Of a stretch of DNA of 18,172 nucleotides, positions 1 through 7,832 are shown piece after piece. Source of the stretch: Clostridia bacterium (GTDB lineage: Bacteria > Bacillota > Clostridia > Oscillospirales > Acutalibacteraceae); NCBI GenBank assembly GCA_017939855.1, contig JAGAZW010000024.1, positions 1-18,172 of the forward strand, read 5' to 3'. The position numbers were made by a program, and so were the translations under genes. Each line of letters begins with the position of its first letter. Position 1 is the stretch's first letter. The notes under the pieces are model-generated. The model had not been told where the DNA came from, made no database searches, and was given only the letters and a program-made list of their open reading frames with translations.

Positions 1-450
1 AATGAGTTTTTGCCTGCCTTAAAGGCTCTTTTATGTGATGATACAAAAGAGCATACCGCAAAACTTATTCTTGATAAAGCGGCATCCCTTATAATTGAAG
101 GTGTGACGGCAAAGGATACAGATTTTGATACCGAATTTTTAGATTATATTCTTGCGATAAAGATAGTAGACAGTATTGATGATGCAATAGAGCATATCTG
201 TGCTCACTCAACACATCACAGTGAAGCTATTATTTCTGAGGATAAAGCTGCGCAAAACAGATTTGTCGCCGCTATTGACAGCGCCGCAGTTTATATAAAC
301 GCCTCTACCCGCTTTACCGACGGAGGAGAATTCGGACTCGGTTGCGAAATGGGTATCTCAACGCAAAAGCTACACGCAAGAGGTCCTATGGGACTTCAAG
401 AGCTGAATACATACAAATATGTTATTACCGGCAACGGTCATATAAGGTGA
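1..450 (+). CDS. proA: Gamma-glutamyl phosphate reductase, C-terminal part (5' end outside window)
   Basis: The frame is open from base 1, so this is the last 149 or so residues of a protein that is normally about 415 long. It reduces gamma-glutamyl phosphate to glutamate-5-semialdehyde with NADPH, the second step of proline synthesis, in the cytoplasm. The fragment carries the ProA signature around bases 166-240 (V-x5-A-I-x-H-I-x2-H-S-T-H-S/H-S-E-x-I, read here as AIEHICAHSTHHSEAI). It also has the near-invariant tail NASTRFTDGGEFGLG...MGISTQ and the ending TYKYVITGNGHIR. The catalytic cysteine region lies just upstream and is not visible. The TTG at base 10 is not a real start, because the frame and the homology continue upstream. 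proC follows after 9 bp, which fits a proline operon. Confidence 0.96.
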   Translation, partial: NEFLPALKALLCDDTKEHTAKLILDKAASLIIEGVTAKDTDFDTEFLDYILAIKIVDSIDDAIEHICAHSTHHSEAIISEDKAAQNRFVAAIDSAAVYINASTRFTDGGEFGLGCEMGISTQKLHARGPMGLQELNTYKYVITGNGHIR

Positions 451-459
451 GGTAGTGTT

Positions 460-1260
460 ATGACATTTGGATTTATAGGTGTGGGTAACATGGGCGGTGC
501 TTTGTGCGAAGCCGTCTGCAAAACTGTAGATAAAACCAACATTTTGATATCTGACTATAATAGCAATAAGGCAGCAGCTTTTGCTAAGACTTTAGGCGTT
601 GTGAATGCCGATAATGAAACAATTGCACAAAATTGTGATTTCATAGTTTTAGGAGTTAAGCCTCAGGTTATGGAAAAAGTTTTGGATTCCATTTCAAGCG
701 AATTAAATATGAGAAAATCACCATTTACCCTTATTTCTATGGCTGCAGGACTTTCTACAGATTCCATTAAGCAGATGGCGAAATGTGATTGCCCTGTTAT
801 TAGAATAATGCCCAACACGCCCGTTAAACACGGCGAAGGTATGATTCTCTATACCCTAAACGGTGTGAGTAAGAACAACTGTGAACAATTTGTTTATGCT
901 TTTAAAGAATCGGGAAAACTTGAGTTTATTGACGAAAAGCTGATTGATGCCGCCTCTGCCGTTTCGGGTTGTGGTCCCGCATTCTGCTTTATGTTTATGG
1001 ATGCTTTAGCTTCGGGCGGTGTTGAATGTGGACTGCCGTATAACACTGCACTTACTCTTGCTGCTCAGACCCTTTTAGGTTCTGCTAAAACGGTACTCGA
1101 AAGTGACGAACATCCCGAAGCGCTAAAAACCGCTGTCTGTTCTCCCGGAGGCACTACAATAGAGGGTGTTCACGCATTAGAGGCGGGTGCATTTAAAGCG
1201 ACCTCTATGAATGCGGTTAAGGAGTCTTACAAAAAAACCTTACGCCTTGCAGGTAAATAA
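460..1260 (+). CDS. proC: Pyrroline-5-carboxylate reductase
   Basis: This 266-residue protein is full length for the family. It performs the last step of proline synthesis, the NAD(P)H-dependent reduction of pyrroline-5-carboxylate to proline. The N-terminus has the Rossmann dinucleotide loop GFIGVGNMG (residues 4-12). Further on are the family blocks VLGVKPQVM, RIMPNTPV, AVSGCGPAF (the usual VSGSGPA with one Ser replaced by Cys) and the C-terminal signature SPGGTTIEGVHALE. The ATG at 460 is preceded by AAGGTGAGG at 444-452, which overlaps the proA stop codon. The position directly after proA means that two consecutive enzymes of proline synthesis are expressed together. Confidence 0.96.
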   Translation: MTFGFIGVGNMGGALCEAVCKTVDKTNILISDYNSNKAAAFAKTLGVVNADNETIAQNCDFIVLGVKPQVMEKVLDSISSELNMRKSPFTLISMAAGLSTDSIKQMAKCDCPVIRIMPNTPVKHGEGMILYTLNGVSKNNCEQFVYAFKESGKLEFIDEKLIDAASAVSGCGPAFCFMFMDALASGGVECGLPYNTALTLAAQTLLGSAKTVLESDEHPEALKTAVCSPGGTTIEGVHALEAGAFKATSMNAVKESYKKTLRLAGK

Positions 1261-1281
1261 TTCTTCAGAAAGGCTTTTTCT

Positions 1282-2067
1282 ATGCGTATACTTACCATAG
1301 GTGATGTCTGTTCACCATCAGGGGTTACAGCTCTTATCAGACTTTTACCAAAACTGAAAAGAGAATTTTTAGCCGACGCAGTCATCGTCAACGGAGAAAA
1401 TTCGGCTTTAGGTAATGGAATAACCAAGCAAAGTGCTATGGATATTTTTTCTGCAGGAGCAGATGTTATAACCGGTGGAAATCACACCTTAAGAAGACCC
1501 GAAGTATTTCCTTTTCTTGACGAAAACCCGTTTGTGCTCCGTCCGCATAATATTGAAGCAGATGTAGGCAGGGGTTATTGCCTATTGGACTTAGGAAGCA
1601 CTAATCTTGCAGTCATAAATCTTTCCGGGCAAATATACCTTGAAAGAGCAAATGCCCAAAATCCTTTTCTGGCCGCCGACGAGCTTATTGAAAAAGCGAA
1701 GAGTGACGGAGCAAAAAATATAGTAGTTGATTTTCATGCCGAGGCTACAAGCGAAAAAAAGGCTTTAGGATACTATCTTGACGGCACCGTTACCGCTGTT
1801 TTCGGTACACACACGCATATACAGACCTCCGATGCTCAGGTTTTGCCAAATGGTACAGGATATATCACAGACCTTGGTATGACCGGTCCTGAAAATTCTG
1901 TTCTTGGAGTTAAAAAGGAAATTATTATAAATCGTCTTAAATATGCAGATCAATCAAAATTCGAATTTGCAAGTGGCAGATGTATTTTATCGGGTTGCCT
2001 TTTTGAAACAGACAATAAGACCTCTAAATGTATTAGCGCTACTTCATTTACCAGATTTATTGACTAA
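1282..2067 (+). CDS. ymdB: YmdB-family metallophosphoesterase (2',3'-cyclic nucleotide 2'-phosphodiesterase type)
   Basis: This 261-residue protein is about the usual length of the YmdB/TIGR00282 family of calcineurin-like dinuclear metal phosphodiesterases. Bacillus YmdB hydrolyses cyclic nucleotides and affects biofilm and motility decisions. The metal ligands expected in the family are visible: D8 in the opening IGDV, E39-N40 in NGENSA, N67-H68 in GGNHT, H152 in DFHAEATSEK, and H177/H179 in GTHTHIQT. The ATG at 1282 has the ribosome site AGAAAGG at 1267-1273, 8 nt upstream. In many Firmicutes the gene sits next to rny (RNase Y); here it lies between proC and a lipoprotein gene with small gaps, so it is probably part of the same transcript. 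Biochemical activity is inferred from the family, not shown by the sequence. Confidence 0.9.
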   Translation: MRILTIGDVCSPSGVTALIRLLPKLKREFLADAVIVNGENSALGNGITKQSAMDIFSAGADVITGGNHTLRRPEVFPFLDENPFVLRPHNIEADVGRGYCLLDLGSTNLAVINLSGQIYLERANAQNPFLAADELIEKAKSDGAKNIVVDFHAEATSEKKALGYYLDGTVTAVFGTHTHIQTSDAQVLPNGTGYITDLGMTGPENSVLGVKKEIIINRLKYADQSKFEFASGRCILSGCLFETDNKTSKCISATSFTRFID

Positions 2068-2069
2068 TC

Positions 2070-2077
2070 AAGGGTGG
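2070..2077 (+). promoter_or_regulatory. Ribosome binding site fixing the start at 2084
   Basis: AAGGGTGG lies 6 nt before ATG 2084. The reading frame is open back to 1943, but that would overlap ymdB by 125 bp and would put 47 non-signal residues ahead of a clean lipoprotein signal peptide. The start at 2084 is therefore preferred. Confidence 0.75.
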
Positions 2078-2083
2078 GATATA

Positions 2084-3652
2084 ATGTTTAAAAAGATATT
2101 TTGCTTTGCACTTTGTTTTATTTTATCCTTTAATCTTTGCTGTTGCGGCAAAAGCACAATAAACAACTCTACACAAAAAGAAACTGACAAAAAAGAAAAT
2201 GTGCTTGAGAATATCAGTATGCTTTATTGCCGTGCAGACACATTTAATCCCTATACCGCAGTTTCCGATATCAACCGACAACTCTGCAAACTTTTATACG
2301 AGCCTCTGATTACAACCGATAACACGTTTAACCCTATCTACCGTCTTGCAGAAACAATCACCTTTGGTGATAAAACCTGTACCGTCACTTTAAAAGATGT
2401 CCTCTTTTCCGACGGTGCGACCCTTACAGCAGACGATGTGGTCTATTCCTTCAGCAAAGCAAAAACCTCCTCTACAAGCTATGCTTCAAAGCTTTACGAG
2501 GTCGAAAATGCCGCAGTCATAGATAAAAAAACCGTTTTATTCACACTTTCAAAAAATGACCCTTATTTTGAGAACCTTTTGGATTTCCCAATCCTTAAGT
2601 CAGAAAGTGATGTTGTTACCGACTCTGACGGTGTGATACAGCCGCCTATAGGTTGCGGCAGATACATTTTATCAGATGACAAAAATTCCCTTTGTTTAAA
2701 TGAAAATTTCTACGGCAAATTAGGTAAAATCAAAAAAATCAGTCTTATAGATACTCCTGACGCTGATGCTGTTTCGCACTATGTGGAAGTGGGGGCGGTA
2801 AGCTTTTACTATGCAGACCTTGCCAACGGCAGCATAGTCAGAATGAGTGGCAAAAAGTCTGAGGTCTACCTTAATAATCTTGTTTATATAGGAATAAATG
2901 ATTCTGTAGATAGGCTTAACAATAAGTATATGCGTTATGCCATTTCCTCTGCAATAGGACGCTTAGAAATTTGCAGCAATGCCTACCATAACAACGCTTC
3001 CCCGGCTACAGGCTTTTTTAACCCTTACTTTCAGCCGGTAAGTGCAGTGCAGAGTCTTTCTGATGAAGCAAATTTGAAAATTGCTATTGAGAATCTTGAC
3101 AAAATAGGTTATAATAGATTAAATAGTGAAAGTTATTATGTAAATTCTGCAGGAAAAAGAGCTTCTTTTAACCTCCTTGTAAATTCCGAAAATCGCTCTC
3201 GTGTTCTTGCGGCTTATAAAATTAAAGACCAGCTAAGAGCTGCAGGAATTGAAATTACTGTTGTAGAAAAAGACTATGACAAATATGTTGCCGACTTATC
3301 CGCAGGGAATTTCCAACTGTATCTGGGAGAAATAAATATTCTTCCAAATATGGATTTAAGTCAACTTGTAATTGCCGGAGGTTCAGCAGCCTATGGCAGA
3401 GGCACTGTGCAAACCGAAGCACAGGAAGAAACCGACGAAATCAAGACTGACATTATCGCTGATGCCATTGCCAGATTTTATGATGGCTCGGTTACAATAA
3501 ACGATGTTGCGGGTGTTCTGCTTACAGAAATGCCGCAAATTCCCATATGTTACCGAAAAGGATTACTTTTCTATGATGAAAAAATTTCTGGTGTTAAGGT
3601 ATCGGAAAGCGATATCTATCTCACCATAGAATCATATACTAATAAAAATTAA
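2084..3652 (+). CDS. Extracellular peptide-binding lipoprotein (SBP_bac_5 / OppA-DppA type), no transporter partner nearby
   Basis: From ATG 2084 the protein has 522 residues, normal for the family-5 solute-binding proteins of peptide and nickel ABC importers. The N-terminus has a lysine pair, a hydrophobic stretch and a cysteine cluster (LCCCG, residues 18-22). It fits a lipoprotein signal with a variant lipobox, so the protein would be anchored outside the membrane. The mature part has the family blocks DTFNPYTAV, LYEPLI, VTLKDVLFSDGATLTADDVVYSF and, later, KIKDQLRAAGIEITV and YLGEINILPN. No permease or ATPase genes flank it; neighbours are ymdB and a yloU homologue. It may feed a transporter encoded elsewhere, or act as an orphan receptor or binding protein. 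The ligand cannot be told from sequence. Confidence 0.87.
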   Translation: MFKKIFCFALCFILSFNLCCCGKSTINNSTQKETDKKENVLENISMLYCRADTFNPYTAVSDINRQLCKLLYEPLITTDNTFNPIYRLAETITFGDKTCTVTLKDVLFSDGATLTADDVVYSFSKAKTSSTSYASKLYEVENAAVIDKKTVLFTLSKNDPYFENLLDFPILKSESDVVTDSDGVIQPPIGCGRYILSDDKNSLCLNENFYGKLGKIKKISLIDTPDADAVSHYVEVGAVSFYYADLANGSIVRMSGKKSEVYLNNLVYIGINDSVDRLNNKYMRYAISSAIGRLEICSNAYHNNASPATGFFNPYFQPVSAVQSLSDEANLKIAIENLDKIGYNRLNSESYYVNSAGKRASFNLLVNSENRSRVLAAYKIKDQLRAAGIEITVVEKDYDKYVADLSAGNFQLYLGEINILPNMDLSQLVIAGGSAAYGRGTVQTEAQEETDEIKTDIIADAIARFYDGSVTINDVAGVLLTEMPQIPICYRKGLLFYDEKISGVKVSESDIYLTIESYTNKN

Positions 3653-3655
3653 AAT

Positions 3656-3661
3656 AGGAGG
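3656..3661 (+). promoter_or_regulatory. Ribosome binding site deciding the yloU start
   Basis: A perfect AGGAGG lies 10 nt before ATG 3672 but only 4 nt before an in-frame TTG at 3666. The spacing favours the ATG. Confidence 0.7.
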
Positions 3662-3671
3662 ACTATTGTTT

Positions 3672-4022
3672 ATGATATCTTTTGAAACCAGAACAGGCAC
3701 AGTTATCATCTCCGAAACATATCTTGCCAAGCTCATCGGTCACGAGGTGACATCTTGTTTCGGCGTTGTAGGAATGATACCACGAAGTAACCGTCAGAAA
3801 ATTTCTCACTTTGTTTCAAAGGGTAAGTCTGTAGATACAGGAATAAAGGTTACCGGAAATGCCGATACTGCAACAGTTGAAGTGCATATTGCTGTTACTT
3901 ACGGCATGAACATTAACGCTATTGCGGCAAGTATAACCGAGAAGGTTAAATATGTTGTTAAGGAAACCACCGATATTAATGTTGATAAAGTCATCGTTAA
4001 AATTGATGGTATTAAGGAATAA
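3672..4022 (+). CDS. yloU: Asp23/Gls24 family protein (YloU-like)
   Basis: This small acidic-to-neutral protein (116 residues from ATG 3672) belongs to the Asp23/Gls24 (DUF322) family. Typical sequence is visible: ETRTGTVIISETYLAKLIG at the start, a central stretch of the CFGVVGM type, and VEVHIAVTYGMNINAIAASI followed by KEVV-like helix and NVDKVIVKIDGI at the end. In Staphylococcus, Asp23 is a membrane-associated envelope-stress protein; the role of the shorter YloU proteins is not firmly known. In Bacillus subtilis yloU directly precedes yloV (fakA), exactly the order seen here, with a 39-bp gap. It is therefore named by family plus synteny. An alternative TTG start two codons upstream exists but is too close to the ribosome site. 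Confidence 0.9.
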   Translation: MISFETRTGTVIISETYLAKLIGHEVTSCFGVVGMIPRSNRQKISHFVSKGKSVDTGIKVTGNADTATVEVHIAVTYGMNINAIAASITEKVKYVVKETTDINVDKVIVKIDGIKE

Positions 4023-4046
4023 AATTTAGTTTTTATATCCCCTAAT

Positions 4047-4052
4047 AAGGAG
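4047..4052 (+). promoter_or_regulatory. Ribosome binding site supporting a TTG start for fakA
   Basis: AAGGAG lies 9 nt before TTG 4062. No ATG or GTG exists between the previous stop and the conserved N-terminal region, so a TTG start is the best supported choice. Confidence 0.75.
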
Positions 4053-4061
4053 TGTTTACTT

Positions 4062-5744
4062 TTGTTTAACGGAAACGTCTTACGTGACGCAATTATTTCT
4101 GCTGCAAACAACCTTTCTAACAATCGCAAAGCAGTAGACGATCTAAATGTCTTCCCCGTACCTGATGGTGATACAGGTACAAATATGTCTATGACAATTT
4201 CAAATTCAGTAAGAGAAATCTGCAAAATGGAAAATGAAACTGCCGGGAAAATTGCCGCCACAAATGCTTCTGCATTACTACGTGGCGCCAGAGGCAACTC
4301 GGGTGTTATCACTTCCCTTTTATTCCGAGGCTTTTCAAAAGGAATCGGCAACGACGAATATGTCACTGCCGAAAATCTTTCAGCTGCATTCGAGCTTGGT
4401 GTTGACGCAGCATACAAGGCTGTCATGAAGCCAACCGAAGGCACTATACTTACCGTTGCTAGAGTTGCGAGCGAATATGCTCGTAGCGCACTGAAAAAAG
4501 GTGCCGATGCTTTGGGCGTATTCGAAGCTGCTATTGAGGGTGCAAAAATTGCACTGGACGAAACTCCCGAACTTCTGCCCACACTTAAAAAAGCCGGTGT
4601 TGTTGATGCAGGCGGCAGAGGCTTTGTTATTATACTTGAAGGTATGATGTCGGTATTCAAGGACGGTGTTATTATCCAATCCGTTTCCGCCGCCCAGAAC
4701 CTTTCCGAAGAAACTGAAGAAGAATCTTCAAGAAATGCTGCCGGTGAGTTTGAAGGCGAAATTACATTTACCTACTGCACCGAATTTATTGTAAACCGTA
4801 ACGATGAGTGCGAAAAGGAACCCTCAGAGCTGAGAGCCTACCTTGAAACTATTGGTGACTGCGTTGTAGTTGTTGACGATGAGGAAATTATTAAGGTGCA
4901 CGTTCATACCGATCATCCGGGCAACGCCATTGAAAACGCTCTTACCTTCGGTCAGCTCGTCAAACTTAAAATAGAGAATATGCGTGATCAGCACGAAAAG
5001 GCAAAACACGACTCACAAAACACTAAAAAGAAACCCGCCAAAAGCGCCGATCTAACTGAGGAAATTAAGCCTGTTGAAATTACAAAGCCGATAGGATTTG
5101 TTTCGGTTTGTGCAGGTGACGGTATAGCAGAGCTTTTCCGTGATTTAGGTGTCGATACCATTGTTAGTGGTGGCCAGACTATGAATCCGAGTACAGATAA
5201 TATCTTAAGGGCTATTGAGAGTACGCCCGCTGAAACCGTTTATGTTCTTCCCAACAATAAGAATATCATTATGGCGGCTGAACAGACCATCCCCATAAGC
5301 ACACGAAAGGTTATCGTCCTTCATACACGTACAATTCCTCAAGGCATTGCAGCTATGCTCGGCTACGATGATTCTGCTGATGTTGATGCTAATGCAATTG
5401 CCATGCAAAAAGCTTCAGAACGTATTTCAACAGGTCAATTAACCTTTGCGGCTAGAGACTCTGACTTTGACGGTCATAAAATTAAAAAGGGTGAAATTCT
5501 TGCTATGCTGGAAAACAAGATTTCTTTCACCGATACCGAACTTGAAAAAGCTACTCTTAAGCTTATTAAGCAAATGGTTAAAAAGGACAGTGAATTTATC
5601 ACCGTTATTTACGGTGACGAAGTTTCTACCCCTCAAGCACTCGCTCTTGAAAAACAACTCAAGGCAAAATATGGTGCAAAGACAGAAATCACCCTGGTAA
5701 ACGGCGGTCAGCCCGTTTATTACTATATCATTTCCGTAGAGTGA
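4062..5744 (+). CDS. fakA: Fatty acid kinase subunit A, ATP-binding (DAK2/YloV family)
   Basis: This 560-residue protein has the full architecture of FakA. In Staphylococcus it phosphorylates fatty acids held by the DegV-like carrier FakB, so that exogenous fatty acids can enter phospholipid synthesis. The N-terminal DhaL kinase domain (about residues 1-200) has the nucleotide and magnesium motif NVFPVPDGDTGTNM (D35 and D37), LLRGARGNSGVI and VDAGGRGF. The middle domain keeps C239 (FTYCTEF) and H280/H282 (VHVHTDHPG), matching the metal-binding Cys/His/His set of Staphylococcus FakA. The C-terminal DegV-like domain contains SGGQTMNPST and YVLPNNKNI. A lysine-rich linker of about 25 residues separates the middle and C-terminal domains. 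It starts with TTG at 4062. No fakB is present in the window; one elsewhere in the genome would be needed. Confidence 0.93.
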   Translation: MFNGNVLRDAIISAANNLSNNRKAVDDLNVFPVPDGDTGTNMSMTISNSVREICKMENETAGKIAATNASALLRGARGNSGVITSLLFRGFSKGIGNDEYVTAENLSAAFELGVDAAYKAVMKPTEGTILTVARVASEYARSALKKGADALGVFEAAIEGAKIALDETPELLPTLKKAGVVDAGGRGFVIILEGMMSVFKDGVIIQSVSAAQNLSEETEEESSRNAAGEFEGEITFTYCTEFIVNRNDECEKEPSELRAYLETIGDCVVVVDDEEIIKVHVHTDHPGNAIENALTFGQLVKLKIENMRDQHEKAKHDSQNTKKKPAKSADLTEEIKPVEITKPIGFVSVCAGDGIAELFRDLGVDTIVSGGQTMNPSTDNILRAIESTPAETVYVLPNNKNIIMAAEQTIPISTRKVIVLHTRTIPQGIAAMLGYDDSADVDANAIAMQKASERISTGQLTFAARDSDFDGHKIKKGEILAMLENKISFTDTELEKATLKLIKQMVKKDSEFITVIYGDEVSTPQALALEKQLKAKYGAKTEITLVNGGQPVYYYIISVE

Positions 5745-5755
5745 GAATAAATTTT

Positions 5756-7780
5756 ATGTCTAACCTTGATACTTCCATACGCTTTTTGAAAGGCGTTGGC
5801 GAAAAACGCGCCTTAACACTCAATAAACTGGGCATCGATACCGTCGGTGCCCTTTTGCGTTTTTACCCTCGTTCTTATGAGGATTGGGACAAAATTACAC
5901 CCATCTTTGATTGTAATCAAGGTGAAAAGGTGTGCATAAAAGGCAAGGTTACAACTGTTGTAACAGAGGAAAAAAAACGCCAGAATATGACGCTTTACAA
6001 ATTCAATGTTGCCGATGTTTCGGGACAAATGACGGTCACACTATTCAACAACAGGTTTTTAGCCGAAAAAATTAGGGTAGGGCGTGAGTATTTATTCTAC
6101 GGTAAGTTTTCTTCAAACACTCTTTTTCCCTCAATGACCTCTCCCGAAATCAGAAGCCTTGATGATAAGGGTATTCGTCCTATATACCACGCCACCGCAA
6201 AAATGAGCTCTGCATCGATTGAAAAACTGGTAAAAACGGCTCTTAACGGTATATATATTGATGATCCACTCCCCGATAAAATACGGCAGCAGTATAATCT
6301 TTGTTCAATTAAGTATGCCATAGAAAACATTCATTTTCCTGCTTCTCAAGAAGCACTAAAGAGAGCGAAAAACCGTCTTGTGTTTGAAGAGCTTTTTATA
6401 CTCCAAACGGGTCTTATTCTGCTAAAAGGCAAAAAGAAACTTCAAAGCTACTCGGTCTTAAAAAACTCTTATCTTGATGAGTTTTGCTCGATACTTCCTT
6501 TCGAAATGACCTCGGCTCAAATAAAAGCCTCCCAACAATGTATTGAGGATATGTCAAAAGGCAAAGTTATGAACCGCCTCATACAAGGTGATGTGGGCAG
6601 TGGTAAAACAGTAGTTGCGGCAGCTCTTATGTATAATGCGGCAAAAAACGGTTTGCAGTCTGCTTTAATGGCACCGACAGAAATTCTCGCCGAGCAACAC
6701 TTTAAAACCTTGTGCGTCCTCCTTAAAAACACACCCATTAAAATTGCTCTGCTTACAGGCTCACTTTTAAAAAAGCAAAAGGGAAAAATAAAAACTGCTC
6801 TTAACTCTGGCGAATACGATATTGTTATCGGTACTCATGCACTGCTAACAGACGATACGGCTTTTAAGAATTTGGGGCTTGTTATTACTGACGAGCAGCA
6901 CCGTTTTGGCGTAAGCCAAAGAGCCCGTCTTGCAGCAAAAGGAAAAAATCCTCACACATTGGTTATGTCGGCAACGCCAATCCCCCGTACTCTCGCTCTC
7001 ATCCTCTACGGTGACCTCGATATAAGTATTATAGACGAATATCCAAAAGGGCGCCAGACAATAGATAGCTTTTGCGTACCGTCAAGTTACGAGGAAAGAG
7101 TATACGGTTATATAAGCAAACACCTTGACGAAGGGAGACAAGGATATATCGTTTGCCCGTTGGTTGAAGAAAACGAGGAACTGCCGATAAAAAGCGCCGA
7201 ACAATGTTTCAATGAGCTAAAAAACGGATTCTTTAAAAATTACAGGCTTGGTCTTCTACACGGTAAAATGAAGCCCAAAGAAAAAGAAGCGGTTATGCGT
7301 TCCTTCAAAGACGGAGATATAGATTTGCTTGTTTGTACTACTGTTATCGAAGTAGGCATTGATGTTGAAAACGCCGCCATAATGGTTATAAGAAATGCCG
7401 AGCGTTTTGGTCTCTCTCAACTGCATCAATTAAGAGGCAGAGTAGGTAGAGGCAACTATAAGTCCACTTGCATATTCATTTCCGACATACGGTCGGGCAT
7501 TACCAAGCAAAGACTTAATATTATAAAAAGCAGTTCTGATGGCTTTAAGATTGCCGACGAGGATTTAAAACTGCGAGGTCCGGGTGATTTTCTTGGTAGC
7601 AGACAACACGGACTTCCCGAGTTTAAGATTGCAGATATTTCCGCCGATTCCGCTACTCTTAGAATAGCTGGTATTGCGGCAAACGAAATTTTAAAAGATG
7701 ACCCTAAACTTAAAACTGCTGAAAACTTAAATCTACGCAACGAAATAATACAGCTTTATAAAAAGCTTAATGAAAATTAA
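5756..7780 (+). CDS. recG: ATP-dependent DNA helicase RecG
   Basis: From ATG 5756 the protein has 674 residues, normal for RecG, which remodels stalled replication forks and branch-migrates Holliday junctions. The N-terminal wedge begins with SIRFLKGVGEKRA and FYPRSYEDW. The helicase domains show Walker A GDVGSGKT (278-285), MAPTEILAEQH (Ia), DEQH (379-382), SATPIPRTLAL (III), HGKMKPKEKE, STTVIEVG-like CTTVIEVGIDV (V), and QLRGRVGRG (558-566, VI). The C-terminal TRG-type region includes DLKLRGPGDFLGSRQHG. A GTG at 5741 overlaps the fakA stop, but ATG 5756 better fits the family start and has GTGAG at 5741-5745 as ribosome site, 10 nt away. In Bacillus subtilis recG also follows yloU-yloV, with two serine dehydratase genes between that are missing here. 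Confidence 0.96.
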   Translation: MSNLDTSIRFLKGVGEKRALTLNKLGIDTVGALLRFYPRSYEDWDKITPIFDCNQGEKVCIKGKVTTVVTEEKKRQNMTLYKFNVADVSGQMTVTLFNNRFLAEKIRVGREYLFYGKFSSNTLFPSMTSPEIRSLDDKGIRPIYHATAKMSSASIEKLVKTALNGIYIDDPLPDKIRQQYNLCSIKYAIENIHFPASQEALKRAKNRLVFEELFILQTGLILLKGKKKLQSYSVLKNSYLDEFCSILPFEMTSAQIKASQQCIEDMSKGKVMNRLIQGDVGSGKTVVAAALMYNAAKNGLQSALMAPTEILAEQHFKTLCVLLKNTPIKIALLTGSLLKKQKGKIKTALNSGEYDIVIGTHALLTDDTAFKNLGLVITDEQHRFGVSQRARLAAKGKNPHTLVMSATPIPRTLALILYGDLDISIIDEYPKGRQTIDSFCVPSSYEERVYGYISKHLDEGRQGYIVCPLVEENEELPIKSAEQCFNELKNGFFKNYRLGLLHGKMKPKEKEAVMRSFKDGDIDLLVCTTVIEVGIDVENAAIMVIRNAERFGLSQLHQLRGRVGRGNYKSTCIFISDIRSGITKQRLNIIKSSSDGFKIADEDLKLRGPGDFLGSRQHGLPEFKIADISADSATLRIAGIAANEILKDDPKLKTAENLNLRNEIIQLYKKLNEN

Positions 7781-7781
7781 A

Positions 7782-7816
7782 AAATCACCCTGCGAACTAA
7801 GTTCGCAGGGTGATTT
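7782..7816. terminator. Bidirectional terminator between converging recG and the adhesin gene
   Basis: This is a perfect 16-bp stem (7782-7797 with 7801-7816) and a 3-nt TAA loop. Read on the minus strand it is followed by a T-rich run (TTTTTTAATTTTC), a strong intrinsic terminator for the adhesin gene. Read on the plus strand the tail is weaker (GTCTAGCTTTT), but the stem starts directly after the recG stop codon. Confidence 0.92.
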
Positions 7817-7832
7817 GTCTAGCTTTTAGATT

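Noticed and set aside
1943..2083. Upstream extension of the peptide-binding lipoprotein gene
   Set aside because: The frame is open but overlaps ymdB by 125 bp, lacks a good ribosome site and would bury the signal peptide; ATG 2084 has a clear site.
4021..4061. Gap before fakA as a possible terminator or riboswitch
   Set aside because: It is only 39 bp and shows no stable inverted repeat; it holds just the ribosome site.
3899..4660. A 253-residue open frame on the minus strand
   Set aside because: It runs antisense across the ends of yloU and fakA, which are strongly supported by family motifs; its composition (many Ser, Ala, Pro) is typical of a shadow frame.
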